Assembly: GCF_900155945.1 (NCBI RefSeq)
Contig: NZ_FTMN01000007.1
Span: forward strand, 186,001-250,000
Direction of reading: 5' to 3'
Source: Marinobacterium stanieri
Lineage (GTDB): Bacteria > Pseudomonadota > Gammaproteobacteria > Pseudomonadales > Balneatricaceae
DNA length: 64,000 nucleotides
Each line of letters opens with the position of its first letter. Position 1 is the stretch's first letter. The translations under genes and the position numbers were made by a program. Of the stretch, positions 36,801 to 44,295 are shown piece after piece. The notes below the pieces were generated by a model. It was given only the letters and a program-made list of their open reading frames with translations. It did not search any database and was not told where the DNA came from.

Positions 36801-37534
36801 CCGCGAAAGAAGGGGCGCATTGTAGGTCCCTGATCGGTAATGAGAGTTGCACTGGTCGAAAACCGCCTTTCTTCACCAGCGGTAGTGAAAAATGAATGCT
36901 GGATACTTTCAACCGGCTTTAATGAGGTAAGTTCTGCTCTTATCTGTGCCTGCCACTCCCTATTGCGCTGGACACCATCGAGTGTTTCAAAACAGCGCTT
37001 ACCAATGATCTCTAGTGGGTCTATTCCTAGCAGGCTCGACACGTTCCCCGAAATGTATGTGAGTTCACCTTCTGGTAAGCACTCCCAAACGATGCACCCG
37101 GCAAGTGTTGTAAGGGTTTGAAGACGATCCCGGCTCAGTTGCTCACCCTGTAGGGATGTCATCAGTTCTCTGTGGTCAAGTAGGTAACCGCGAATTGATT
37201 GAGGATCACCCTGATTGTCGTATGAAACATGTGTATGTTCGAAAACCCACCTGTACCCGTCAGCTCCATCGCTGATCCGATAACACATCCCCCATCGCTC
37301 TCGCTTCTCTGAAAGGTACAGCCTAACCTCTGACTCCAGTTTGGGAAGATCGTCAGGATGAAGCAATTCAGAAAAAAGAGGTTGTTTTGATAGTTGGTAC
37401 GGGGGAATGGGGATAAGGCTGCTGTAGTTACCTGATACAGCAACGATCGGCCATCCATCTGTAGGATCTCGAACCACAGCCACGATTGGCCCTTGCTCAA
37501 AAAAAGAGAGTAGATATTCGCTGTGATCAGTCAA
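33803..37534 (-). CDS. Cytoplasmic multi-PAS hybrid sensor kinase with receiver and HPt
   Basis: A 1243-aa kinase without membrane segments. About five PAS/PAC units fill residues 1-650 (for example RWRAVLEATGQGVWDWNAKT and RYRVAMEATGIGMWRWDLVS, each closing with GTHTDVT- or DITEA-like PAC ends). HisKA has FLANMSHEIRTPMSGI, then HATPase (GTGLGLAISDQLVKLMGG), a receiver with LVLMDIQMPVMNG, and an HPt with HRLKGTAGNLGI near residue 1110. The start is a TTG at 37534, backed by a near-perfect AGGAGG about six bases upstream, so low initiation by choice of codon but strong loading. First gene of a two-gene operon; divergent from the CHASE kinase operon. Confidence 0.94.
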   Translation of the reverse strand: MTDHSEYLLSFFEQGPIVAVVRDPTDGWPIVAVSGNYSSLIPIPPYQLSKQPLFSELLHPDDLPKLESEVRLYLSEKRERWGMCYRISDGADGYRWVFEHTHVSYDNQGDPQSIRGYLLDHRELMTSLQGEQLSRDRLQTLTTLAGCIVWECLPEGELTYISGNVSSLLGIDPLEIIGKRCFETLDGVQRNREWQAQIRAELTSLKPVESIQHSFFTTAGEERRFSTSATLITDQGPTMRPFFRGVSVDITHQTQLAIHASDQEARWRAVLEATGQGVWDWNAKTNKVWFSPIWKSMLGFEEDEISDSLDEWESRLHPDDYKQTFEDLTAHLQGQTHLYENTHRMMAKDGRWRWILDRGKVYERDANGDPLRVIGTHTDVTEQYESTRRLKLLAENVPGVLYQFKLNPDGSSSFPYASGGIRNIYELLPEEIDKDASRVFDRLHPDDLQRVSETIRESARTLSVWQDEYRVVLPERGLRWLKGQATPRAEDDGSIVWHGFIEDITEARDEKEARQEFEARYRVAMEATGIGMWRWDLVSNEVKWSDQAYTQLGYKPNAFPMSLDKFLELIHEDDQERVLATVNEQMEREQRFASQFRLKDANGAWVWIEGRGRTTEYDDNGQPAVMMGTHTDITRIKETESELVTARAQAEQANHDKSAFLANMSHEIRTPMSGIIGLSELALGEVDLSVMRQQLTRIHQSANHLLTVLNDILDFEKLSGGHVEIIKQPFDLGNMINSVHSLFCQTAERKGLDFIIELDDCLESFYEGDEQRLRQVISNLVSNAIKFTTQGKVTLSVRKINPGSDEVTIVFSVSDTGSGISPDILKTLFQPFVQGGKEIAQRHGGTGLGLAISDQLVKLMGGDRIQAQSVPSLGSSFSFSLPLQPVHRKVWEQQQPKLSGEDTSQISGTVLLAEDDEVNQLVARAQLERLGVQVQVVTDGQQAVEAFQSQHFDLVLMDIQMPVMNGLEATRQIRLLDRQIPVVALTAAVLPEDRLKALEAGMNEVLAKPFSRNELMQVVSRWVGTSQSIEDPNIEPSTPSNQRALLDVDWALEQLGDNKALYYRLLGDFLIELQNVYTPLAKAIASQNLTPPDDIIDLWQRETHRLKGTAGNLGILALSDLASLLNDSLKQEKLPALEPRQAFVQCILDTVKSIQTAQSEYLDSQETKGRPVSVEKPSLEPLIEAVQRHEFLDESELAQFDKSFTDMEQARWLEVRTALNDLDFDRAQTVIQQIVRARRSDKQ

Positions 37535-37835
37535 TACAGCCTCCTAACAGGAAGTGTCATCCTCAACAGACAGTAAAGGATGCTACAGTGACTATAGCGT
37601 CAGAAAGCGCCACATGAAAGTACGGCACAGCCCATGCCCATAAGGTTAACTATGATAGTTTGTGAGAGAACTATTACCAATCGCTCTCCAAGTTGAACCT
37701 TGGATTATAATAGGTTACAAGATTGGTGGAATTCATTAAATCCAAACCCTTGAATTCAGAAAATTCAGAACCTTACATCTGCTTCACCTCAATTAAGAGT
37801 TAAAACAACAATAGACACAAAAAGTTGGTGGGTAT
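37535..37835. other. Divergent promoter region between the two signalling operons
   Basis: About 300 bp, AT-rich, without a gene. It must hold the promoters of the PAS kinase operon (minus) and the CHASE kinase operon (plus). I see short A/T runs but no convincing operator or conserved promoter pair. Confidence 0.6.
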
Positions 37836-39647
37836 ATGGGTGATGACATCTCAAACGATAAGGCACCGTCAGTGTGGTCTAAAGTTTCTTTGCATTGGTA
37901 TCACTGGGCCGTACTCGCACTCTCACTGATATTAACATTCGGCGCTTGGTATGTTACCGACCAGCAAGTGCAACAAAAAACACAAGCACGATTTGAGTTT
38001 CAATCTAACCAGATAATCAATCTTGTTCGTGAGCGGATGGAAAAATATGAAGAAGCGCTATGGGCTGGTGTAGCCGCACTTCATATGCAGAGTAAGCCTT
38101 CAGACCGGTCATCTTGGAAAGAGTTTGCAGAAAGCCTGAAGGTAGAAGAACGCTACCCTGGGATAAATGGTGTTGGTGTTATACATTATGTACCTACGGC
38201 CAAGCTTGAGAACTATCTCGCTTGGCAGAGAAAAGAACTTCCTGCTTACAAAATACACCCTCCACACGAGTATAAAGAATACTGGCCAATCAGTTATATT
38301 GAGCCCCAGTCAAATAATGCCAAAGCGGTTGGTTTAGATATGGCTCATGAAAAAAACAGATATACGGCTGCTCAAAGATCAAGAGATAGGAAAGAAGCTC
38401 AGATAACAGGGCCAATAACATTGGTGCAGGACTCGAAGCAAACACCTGGATTTCTTTTTTATGTGCCATGGTTCAGCAATAATAGAGTACCGTTAGAATA
38501 TGGAGATGATAGCGGGTTTCTAGGTTTGGTTTATGCGCCATTCATTATGAGTAACTTAATGGATGGGGTATTGTATAATGAAAACAGGCTTATTCATTTC
38601 GATATATTTGACGGGGATACAAAGTTATATTCTGAACTAAACATTAAATCAGAAAGCTTTGATCAATCTCCCGTTTTTTCGAAAACAGTTGAAATGGATA
38701 TATATGGTAGGAACTGGGAATTTCAAGTACAAACATCACTTTTATTCCGTGAGCAGTTTGGTAGCAGCCAGCCAACAATGATTCTAATTGGCGGTATTCT
38801 TATAGATGGCCTACTATTTCTCATTTTTCTTATATTGTCTCGATCAAATAAAAGAGCTATTGAATACGCAAATATAGTGACTCGCGAGCTTAAAAATAAG
38901 CATAAAGACCTGGAGGATGTACAACATAACCTTCAACGACGAAACCTGGAGCTTGAAGAAGCCAATAGTGAGCTTGATCAATTTGCATTTGTAGCATCGC
39001 ATGACTTGAAAGCTCCACTAAGAGGCATATCACAGTTAGTTGGTTGGATCGAGGAGGATACGAAAGGCTATTTAACAAGTGATACCGAGAATTTTTTCTT
39101 CCTTTTAAAAAATCGTGTTCAGCGATTAGAATCGTTGCTGGATGACTTACTGGAATACTCAAGAATAGGAAGAAAAGAGGGATCTTTACAAAAGGTTGAT
39201 ATAAAATCAAAAGTAAACGAGATTTTTGATTTATTTAATCCAAGGGATGATGTTTCTTTTACACTAGATTGCAACATAAAAGAAATCACCACCATGATCA
39301 CACCTCTTGAACAAATAATCAGGAACTTAATATCCAACTCGTTTAAGCATAACGATAAAAAAATTTGCAAAATTCATATCAAAATACAAAAACTGGATGA
39401 TTATTATCTTTTCTCATTTACAGATAATGGACCAGGCATTCCAGTTGAGCACCGACGCCGTGTATTCGATTTATTTCATACCTTAAAGCCTAGAGACGAA
39501 GTTGAAGGCAGTGGTTTAGGGTTATCAATTATAAAAAAAATATTGGATCGGTATGGTTCTGATTATGAAATTTCATCAGAAGACGGCAGTGGGTGTTTGT
39601 TCACTTTTACATGGCCATTAGATGATGAAATCAAGAGGATCATATAG
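37836..39647 (+). CDS. CHASE-domain sensor histidine kinase
   Basis: A 603-aa kinase. TM1 is at about 24-43. The extracytoplasmic CHASE domain (RYPGINGVGVIHYVPTAKLE, VGLDMAHEKNRYTAAQRSRD, GFLFYVPWF) covers about 80-280. TM2 is at about 312-332, then a coiled coil and a HisKA of the phytochrome-like kind (FAFVASHDLKAPLRGI) and HATPase (FTDNGPGIP, GSGLGLSIIKKIL). CHASE domains in plants and bacteria sense small ligands, the best known being cytokinins; the ligand here is unknown. The stop TAG overlaps the GTG start of the response regulator by one base. AT-rich compared with the core genes. Confidence 0.93.
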   Translation: MGDDISNDKAPSVWSKVSLHWYHWAVLALSLILTFGAWYVTDQQVQQKTQARFEFQSNQIINLVRERMEKYEEALWAGVAALHMQSKPSDRSSWKEFAESLKVEERYPGINGVGVIHYVPTAKLENYLAWQRKELPAYKIHPPHEYKEYWPISYIEPQSNNAKAVGLDMAHEKNRYTAAQRSRDRKEAQITGPITLVQDSKQTPGFLFYVPWFSNNRVPLEYGDDSGFLGLVYAPFIMSNLMDGVLYNENRLIHFDIFDGDTKLYSELNIKSESFDQSPVFSKTVEMDIYGRNWEFQVQTSLLFREQFGSSQPTMILIGGILIDGLLFLIFLILSRSNKRAIEYANIVTRELKNKHKDLEDVQHNLQRRNLELEEANSELDQFAFVASHDLKAPLRGISQLVGWIEEDTKGYLTSDTENFFFLLKNRVQRLESLLDDLLEYSRIGRKEGSLQKVDIKSKVNEIFDLFNPRDDVSFTLDCNIKEITTMITPLEQIIRNLISNSFKHNDKKICKIHIKIQKLDDYYLFSFTDNGPGIPVEHRRRVFDLFHTLKPRDEVEGSGLGLSIIKKILDRYGSDYEISSEDGSGCLFTFTWPLDDEIKRII

Positions 39648-40072
39648 TGGGTAACAACAATTATAAAGAAATTACTATCTTTCTCATTGAGGATGATGAT
39701 GTTGACGCCATAGGGATTGAACGTTCGATGAGAAAGATGAATCTTCTAAATCCTATTGAGCGTGCAAAGGACGGTGTTGAAGCCTTGGAAATGCTTCGAT
39801 TGGGTGCTGTCAAAAAGCCGTTTGTCATTCTTCTTGACCTGAATATGCCTCGAATGGGAGGTTTAGAAATGCTAGAGCACCTTAGGGAAGATGACACAAT
39901 CAGTGATGCTGTAGTCTTTGTTCTAACCACCTCAAGAAATGATGAAGAAATAACAAGGGCTTATAAAAAGAATATTGCTGGTTATATTGTAAAGTCCTCT
40001 CTAAGCCAGGACTTCAATAAATTGCTCTCTTTTTTGAATACCTACTGGGTTCTGGTTGAGCTTCCAAGATAA
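39647..40072 (+). CDS. Single-domain response regulator (Rcp1-like)
   Basis: A 141-aa receiver alone, with the acidic pocket FLIEDDDVDAIGIERSM, phospho-Asp in VILLDLNMPRMGG, and the Thr/Lys switch at VLTTSRNDEE and YIVKSS. It resembles the Rcp1-type regulators that partner kinases with SHDLKAPL-type dimerisation domains, exactly the kind encoded just upstream. The GTG start overlaps that kinase's stop (TAGTG) with AGAGGA upstream. With no output domain it should relay phosphate or act by protein contact. Confidence 0.9.
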   Translation: MGNNNYKEITIFLIEDDDVDAIGIERSMRKMNLLNPIERAKDGVEALEMLRLGAVKKPFVILLDLNMPRMGGLEMLEHLREDDTISDAVVFVLTTSRNDEEITRAYKKNIAGYIVKSSLSQDFNKLLSFLNTYWVLVELPR

Positions 40073-40091
40073 TCTAAAGAGTAGTATCGAA

Positions 40092-41789
40092 ATGAACGTT
40101 TTAATTATAGATGATGATGCAGTTGATAGGATTTCAACTACTAGAATTTTACAACAGTCAGAATTACCCATTGGGGCTATTCATCAAGCTGGAACTGGAG
40201 ATGAAGGCATCCGTATGGCTGTTGAAAAAAGATACGATATGATTCTATTAGATTATAAGCTGCCACCAACGAATGGTATAGAAGTACTGCGTGAACTCAG
40301 AGGAAGCTCTGATTTTTCCACTGCTATCGTAATGTTAAGCCATAGCAATGATGACGAACTAGCCTTAAGGTGTATCGAGGCCGGTGCACAAGACTTTATT
40401 ATGAAAAGTGAAGTTACAGCCCTTAGGTTAAAAAGGGCTCTCCTTATTTCTTCAGAACGACATTTTCTTGAAGAAAAGGTACTTGAAGGTCACAACGAAT
40501 TAAGGAGGCTGGCTGAGCAAGACTCACTTACAGGCTTAAGTAATCGTTACTTTTTTGATGAATCATTAAAAGATGCGATTCCGCAAGCCGAGCGTTCAAA
40601 TAAAACGTTAGCACTTATATTTATAGACCTGGATAATTTCAAAAGCATTAATGATACTATGGGTCACTTGGCTGGTGATAATTATTTGCTTGCTGTAGCT
40701 AAACGGTTAGAAAAATCCATCAGGAAAGGAGATAGATTATCACGCTTGGGAGGTGACGAATTTGCAATACTGGCCAATCAAATTGCCGAGCCTTATCAGA
40801 TACGACTGCTTGTAGAAAAAATATTCTCCAATTTTTCTGAACCTACTTTTATTGAAGGGCAGCCCGTTGATATATCTGCAAGTATCGGTGTAGCTACGTA
40901 TCCTGAGTGCGGCACGACAGCAGTTGAGCTAATGAAATCTGCTGATGTTGCCATGTACCGAGCAAAGGAGAATGGTCGAAATCAGGTACAGTACTACTCA
41001 AGAGACTTTCATGAAAAAATTGAAAGTAGAATTAATCTTGAGCGCGATTTGAAAAACGCAATTCAAAATAATGAACTTGTTTTATATTATCAACCTCAAA
41101 TAAATACCAATGATCATTCGCTTGCAGGTGTTGAGGCTTTGATAAGATGGAATCATCCTCAATTAGGATTGGTCCCACCAGATCAATTTATTTCAATTGC
41201 AGAAGAGTGCGATCTTATAAATAGTATTGGGCGTTGGGTTTTGGACTCAGCCTGTGAGCAATTTAGCACATGGGTGCGCTCTTATCCTGATATGGATATT
41301 GTTTTTTCTATAGCAGTAAATATTTCCGCAAAGCAACTTCGAGATAAAGGTTTAGTTGAATACCTTCAGCAGTGCATTGATAATTATAATATACCAGCGT
41401 CTAGGCTTGAAATCGAGTTAACTGAAAGTAGTTTGGAAAGTAGCCTGGTTGCTTTAGATATGCTTAATGCACTTTCAGCGTCTGGTATAAAACTTGCTCT
41501 TGATGATTTTGGGACTGGATACTCCTCCCTATCACACCTTGATGACTTTCCTTTTGACATTCTTAAGATTGATAAAAAGTTTATAATGAGCATAGAGAGA
41601 GAAGAGCAGGCAAAATTGCTTAAAGCAGTTACTAACTTTGCCCATTCAATGGATTATGAAACAGTTGCTGAAGGTGTTGAAACAGAACTTCAGCTTGAAA
41701 TATGTAAAAAGCTTGGTATTAATCGCCTTCAAGGGTTTTATTTTTCCAAGCCTATCCCTGCAAATGAAATTGAAAAGGCTTGGTTTTAG
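40092..41789 (+). CDS. Response regulator with GGDEF and EAL domains
   Basis: A 565-aa protein: receiver at 1-120 (VLIIDDDAVDRIS, MILLDYKLPPTNG, MKSE switch), then GGDEF at about 150-310 with active LSRLGGDEFAIL and inhibitory RKGD five residues before it, then EAL at about 330-565 with GVEALIRWNHP, LDDFGTGYSSLSHL and GFYFSKP. Both catalytic sites look intact, so it could make or degrade c-di-GMP under phosphorylation control. The ATG at 40092 starts 19 bases after the response regulator stop. A TTG at 40056 would overlap that gene and is less likely. Third gene of the CHASE kinase operon. Confidence 0.93.
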   Translation: MNVLIIDDDAVDRISTTRILQQSELPIGAIHQAGTGDEGIRMAVEKRYDMILLDYKLPPTNGIEVLRELRGSSDFSTAIVMLSHSNDDELALRCIEAGAQDFIMKSEVTALRLKRALLISSERHFLEEKVLEGHNELRRLAEQDSLTGLSNRYFFDESLKDAIPQAERSNKTLALIFIDLDNFKSINDTMGHLAGDNYLLAVAKRLEKSIRKGDRLSRLGGDEFAILANQIAEPYQIRLLVEKIFSNFSEPTFIEGQPVDISASIGVATYPECGTTAVELMKSADVAMYRAKENGRNQVQYYSRDFHEKIESRINLERDLKNAIQNNELVLYYQPQINTNDHSLAGVEALIRWNHPQLGLVPPDQFISIAEECDLINSIGRWVLDSACEQFSTWVRSYPDMDIVFSIAVNISAKQLRDKGLVEYLQQCIDNYNIPASRLEIELTESSLESSLVALDMLNALSASGIKLALDDFGTGYSSLSHLDDFPFDILKIDKKFIMSIEREEQAKLLKAVTNFAHSMDYETVAEGVETELQLEICKKLGINRLQGFYFSKPIPANEIEKAWF

Positions 41790-42004
41790 TGTCTCAATTG
41801 TTATATAAGAGAACTGTTTTTTAAGCTTTGATGAAGTATTGAAAAATTAGATCCGGTTAGAACGTCTGCTCTGTGAGCGAAGGAGCTACCTGCTGCTTCG
41901 GCACGTGTCAAAGCCACCAGAGCACCAGATTTTGCTCGGCGGTGTCCGAGCAAGTTTTCGATGTTAGCCCTTTCCACAATAGTCCCGCTGGCTACCAAAC
42001 GACG
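41790..42004. other. Spacer with hairpin and a doubtful 65-codon frame
   Basis: A minus-strand frame (41801-41998, SGALVALTRAEAAGSSFAHR inside) is open but lacks a ribosome site or a known family. The most solid structure is a hairpin at 41932-41953: TTGCTCGG, six-base loop, CCGAGCAA, followed on the plus strand by GTTTTC. It could terminate the GGDEF-EAL operon or the convergent VOC gene. The block may be a genomic repeat; that cannot be judged here. Confidence 0.35.
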
Positions 42005-42379
42005 TTACTCTAACGATTGAGTCTCATTGGAAATGTTTTGGACAAATGCAACTTTGTTTCCGTCCAGATCAGTCACCTCAATCATTTTGATAATGCCTGG
42101 GTACTCTATAACTTCGCCATGTGACACGTTAGCTGCCGTGCAGGCGTTGCACTGCGCATTGATGTCATCGACGCCAATGATGACTGTTGAGCTACCTGCG
42201 CGCCCTGGGTCAGCTGTTACTTGAAGCCATGCGTTTTCAGCAAGCTGCCACTCAGCTACACCTTCCACCGGAACGATATCTGCATCCCTTGCAAGCAGCG
42301 TTTTGTACCACCCGACGGCTGCTTCTTGATCCCTAACCGGTACAACCGCAATCACGCTGTTAATGTTTGAAATTGACAT
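42005..42379 (-). CDS. VOC-superfamily (glyoxalase/bleomycin-resistance-like) protein
   Basis: A 124-aa protein of the vicinal-oxygen-chelate fold: paired beta-alpha-beta modules with VIAVVPVRDQEAAVGWYKTL at the start and EYPGIIKMIEVTDLDGNKVA at the end. Members bind a metal and act on, or sequester, small molecules. The exact ligand cannot be set. AGGAG lies six bases before the ATG and overlaps the end of a short upstream frame. Part of a run of small minus-strand accessory genes. Confidence 0.88.
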   Translation of the reverse strand: MSISNINSVIAVVPVRDQEAAVGWYKTLLARDADIVPVEGVAEWQLAENAWLQVTADPGRAGSSTVIIGVDDINAQCNACTAANVSHGEVIEYPGIIKMIEVTDLDGNKVAFVQNISNETQSLE

Positions 42380-42381
42380 GG

Positions 42382-42501
42382 TTACTCCTGTGCTTTTTTT
42401 GTGGAGAGCTTGCGTTGTGAAACAAGGAAAGGCCAGCTAATGTCTGCAATGATCTTCTCCATAAGCGAAGCTGCTATGGGCTGAACTTCTCCGTCCATCA
42501 C
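42382..42501 (-). CDS. Short ORF coupled to the VOC gene (38-39 aa, uncertain)
   Basis: A frame from an ATG near 42501 (MDGEVQPIAASLMEKIIADI) to a stop at 42382, whose last codons overlap the ribosome site of the VOC gene. The frame stays open upstream to about 42576 without a good start. It could be a tiny coupled gene, a leader peptide, or the C-terminal scrap of a lost gene. I do not recognise it. Confidence 0.3.
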   Translation of the reverse strand: MMDGEVQPIAASLMEKIIADISWPFLVSQRKLSTKKAQE

Positions 42502-42600
42502 AGTCAGACTGCAGGAGGCCGGCCTAAGGAAGCAGTACTCTCGCCAATAACAGCCGAGCAAAGGCCGCAAACTCAATATGTGCTGTCACATATTTTTATC

Positions 42601-43029
42601 TCAAGCCCCCAGCAAAGGAAGATGTTTTAGACTATGGTACTGCAGTGCCATTTGGAGGCAATGGCCCAGTATCCCTTCTTTGAGGGGAGCGTCCAGAGGA
42701 ATAATCATTGCCCGATTACCTTCATACTTGAATTCATCCCTATAGACCTCCTTGATGGTTTCAATCAATTTAGTCTGGCAATGGAAATATACTTTTATGG
42801 CATTTGGATCTTTTAGCTTCCAGTCCATTCGAATCGGAGTGCCGCCTTTCACAAGATAGCTGGCCTCACCCCACTTGAGCGTTTCTTCAACTGGTCCCAA
42901 CTCCTTCTCTCTCGCAACTGCAAGAATGAGTTGACGCACAGCCTCAAGCTGCTCCTTCGCCTCATCAGGATATGTTGAAAATTTAGCCTTTACTTCAGGA
43001 TTCAAGGAACCTCCCGTTTCGATATACAT
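42601..43029 (-). CDS. DUF1801 family protein
   Basis: A 142-aa protein with the DUF1801 (YdhG/YdeI-like) pattern: an N-terminal helix, then PVEETLKWGEASYLVKGGTP, IKVYFHCQTKLIETIKEVY, and FKYEGNRAMIIPLD. Some relatives have been described as iron-chaperone-like frataxin folds, but function is not settled. AAGG stands before the ATG. It lies 43 bp downstream of the alpha/beta hydrolase gene on the same strand. Confidence 0.85.
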   Translation of the reverse strand: MYIETGGSLNPEVKAKFSTYPDEAKEQLEAVRQLILAVAREKELGPVEETLKWGEASYLVKGGTPIRMDWKLKDPNAIKVYFHCQTKLIETIKEVYRDEFKYEGNRAMIIPLDAPLKEGILGHCLQMALQYHSLKHLPLLGA

Positions 43030-43072
43030 GGCACCTTATTTTACCGACAAGCCTGAGCCTCGCTGGATTGAT

Positions 43073-44014
43073 TTACCAAGGGTTATCAATTTTTGACTTA
43101 AGCCAGGTATTTATATCAATAGTTATCTCTTTTCGCATGTTTGTTCCATCAGGACTATCAAAAACATGATCAAGATTTTCGTACCGGAGATAATCGATAT
43201 TACCTTTTCCCGATTCTTTAAGGTCGAATATCATCTCATCAACTTTTTGGGGCGAAACAGATAAATCTCTACCTCCCTGAACAACCAGCAAAGGCGTATT
43301 CACATTGTTGAGTACCTCCAACTGATCAATGGATAGCATTTGATTCCACCATTTGTAGCCATGCCCACTTACCTCAATATCCTTTGAATTATGATTAATG
43401 ATATGAGTTGAAAACGCTTTAAACCCCGCAATGCTCGCTTCGGCTTCAGCTACACTAGACGCGCTTTTTTTAATACTGTGTACGACATCGTCAATAAATT
43501 TTCGACCTCCCCCATTGAAAGAAACCGTTGCACTGATACCGTCAATTTGAGCAGAAGCCAAGTTGGCTGCGACAGCTCCTTCACTACCACCAAGTACTAT
43601 AAGGTTAGAGTATTTATCATCTGCTCGTACATTATTCAGTACGCGCTTAATATCTTCCACACGCTGCTGTGGGCTGTCGTGCTGTATATATTTTTCAGGA
43701 CAGTCTGCTCGCTCAGCATTGGCGCTATAGTTCAACTTCTTGTTGATACCATATTTTTCGATCAGCAGGATATCAGCTTGCGGCCACACATTTTTATAAT
43801 CGGTAAGTATTGAATCTATATGTAAAACACTATTGCAGTCAGAACCTTGAAGAATGAGTAAAAGCGTATCGCTTTCCGATTCAATAACCTGATGTGCCAG
43901 GTAGTAATCTATATCTGATCCATCTGGTCTGCTGACAGCATACTCACTGATAATGGTTGCATTCGCAGCATGCATAAAAAAGAAAGAAACCAGGCAGATA
44001 AATCGAAGCTTCAT
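43073..44014 (-). CDS. Exported alpha/beta hydrolase-like protein
   Basis: A 313-aa protein. The chosen start (44014, AGGA six bases upstream) gives a clean signal peptide, MKLRFICLVSFFFMHAANA. An alpha/beta-hydrolase core follows: LLLILQGSDCNSVL strand and oxyanion area, a nucleophile elbow LIVLGGSEGAVAANL (G-x-S-x-G with Ser), TPLLVVQGGRDLSVSP around the likely Asp, and LRYENLDHVFDSPDG with the likely His. So an esterase or peptidase-type hydrolase in the periplasm or outside is probable; substrate unknown. The longer upstream frame is not supported. Confidence 0.85.
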   Translation of the reverse strand: MKLRFICLVSFFFMHAANATIISEYAVSRPDGSDIDYYLAHQVIESESDTLLLILQGSDCNSVLHIDSILTDYKNVWPQADILLIEKYGINKKLNYSANAERADCPEKYIQHDSPQQRVEDIKRVLNNVRADDKYSNLIVLGGSEGAVAANLASAQIDGISATVSFNGGGRKFIDDVVHSIKKSASSVAEAEASIAGFKAFSTHIINHNSKDIEVSGHGYKWWNQMLSIDQLEVLNNVNTPLLVVQGGRDLSVSPQKVDEMIFDLKESGKGNIDYLRYENLDHVFDSPDGTNMRKEITIDINTWLKSKIDNPW

Positions 44015-44160
44015 TTTTAATCCTAAATTCATTTTGAGCATTCGCGCCTTTGCTCTCACCCCAATGCTGGACAGAGCCGTTCTAACTATTTGAAGAGCAG
44101 GTATAAATCGAGGAATCACAGCCATTCTCTTCCATTGAAAAAAAGCATGCGCGTTTTGCT

Positions 44161-44241
44161 GATTTGCCGTGTGCGTTATCCAGTAACGGCCGGTCCATAG
44201 ACCTTCGATACTGAACGATTTTGCCGTGTGATACCAGTAAC
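44161..44241. repeat. Pair of about 26-bp imperfect direct repeats
   Basis: GATTTGCCGTGTGCGTTATC then CAGTAAC at 44161-44187, and GATTTTGCCGTGTGATACCA then GTAAC at 44217-44241, start to start 56 bp. They lie in the non-coding 44015-44295 stretch at the right edge of the AT-rich block. Protein-binding iterons or a scar of insertion are both possible. Confidence 0.6.
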
Positions 44242-44295
44242 ACATGAGCACAGCCATGAAACGGCTACCCGCCACTTGCCCCCCTCTCACCAGCC

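Noticed and set aside
41801..44295. Run of small accessory genes as an integron cassette array
   Set aside because: I looked for attC core sites (RYYYAAC ... GTTRRRY) after each stop; the gap after the hydrolase is only 43 bp and none has the paired cores.
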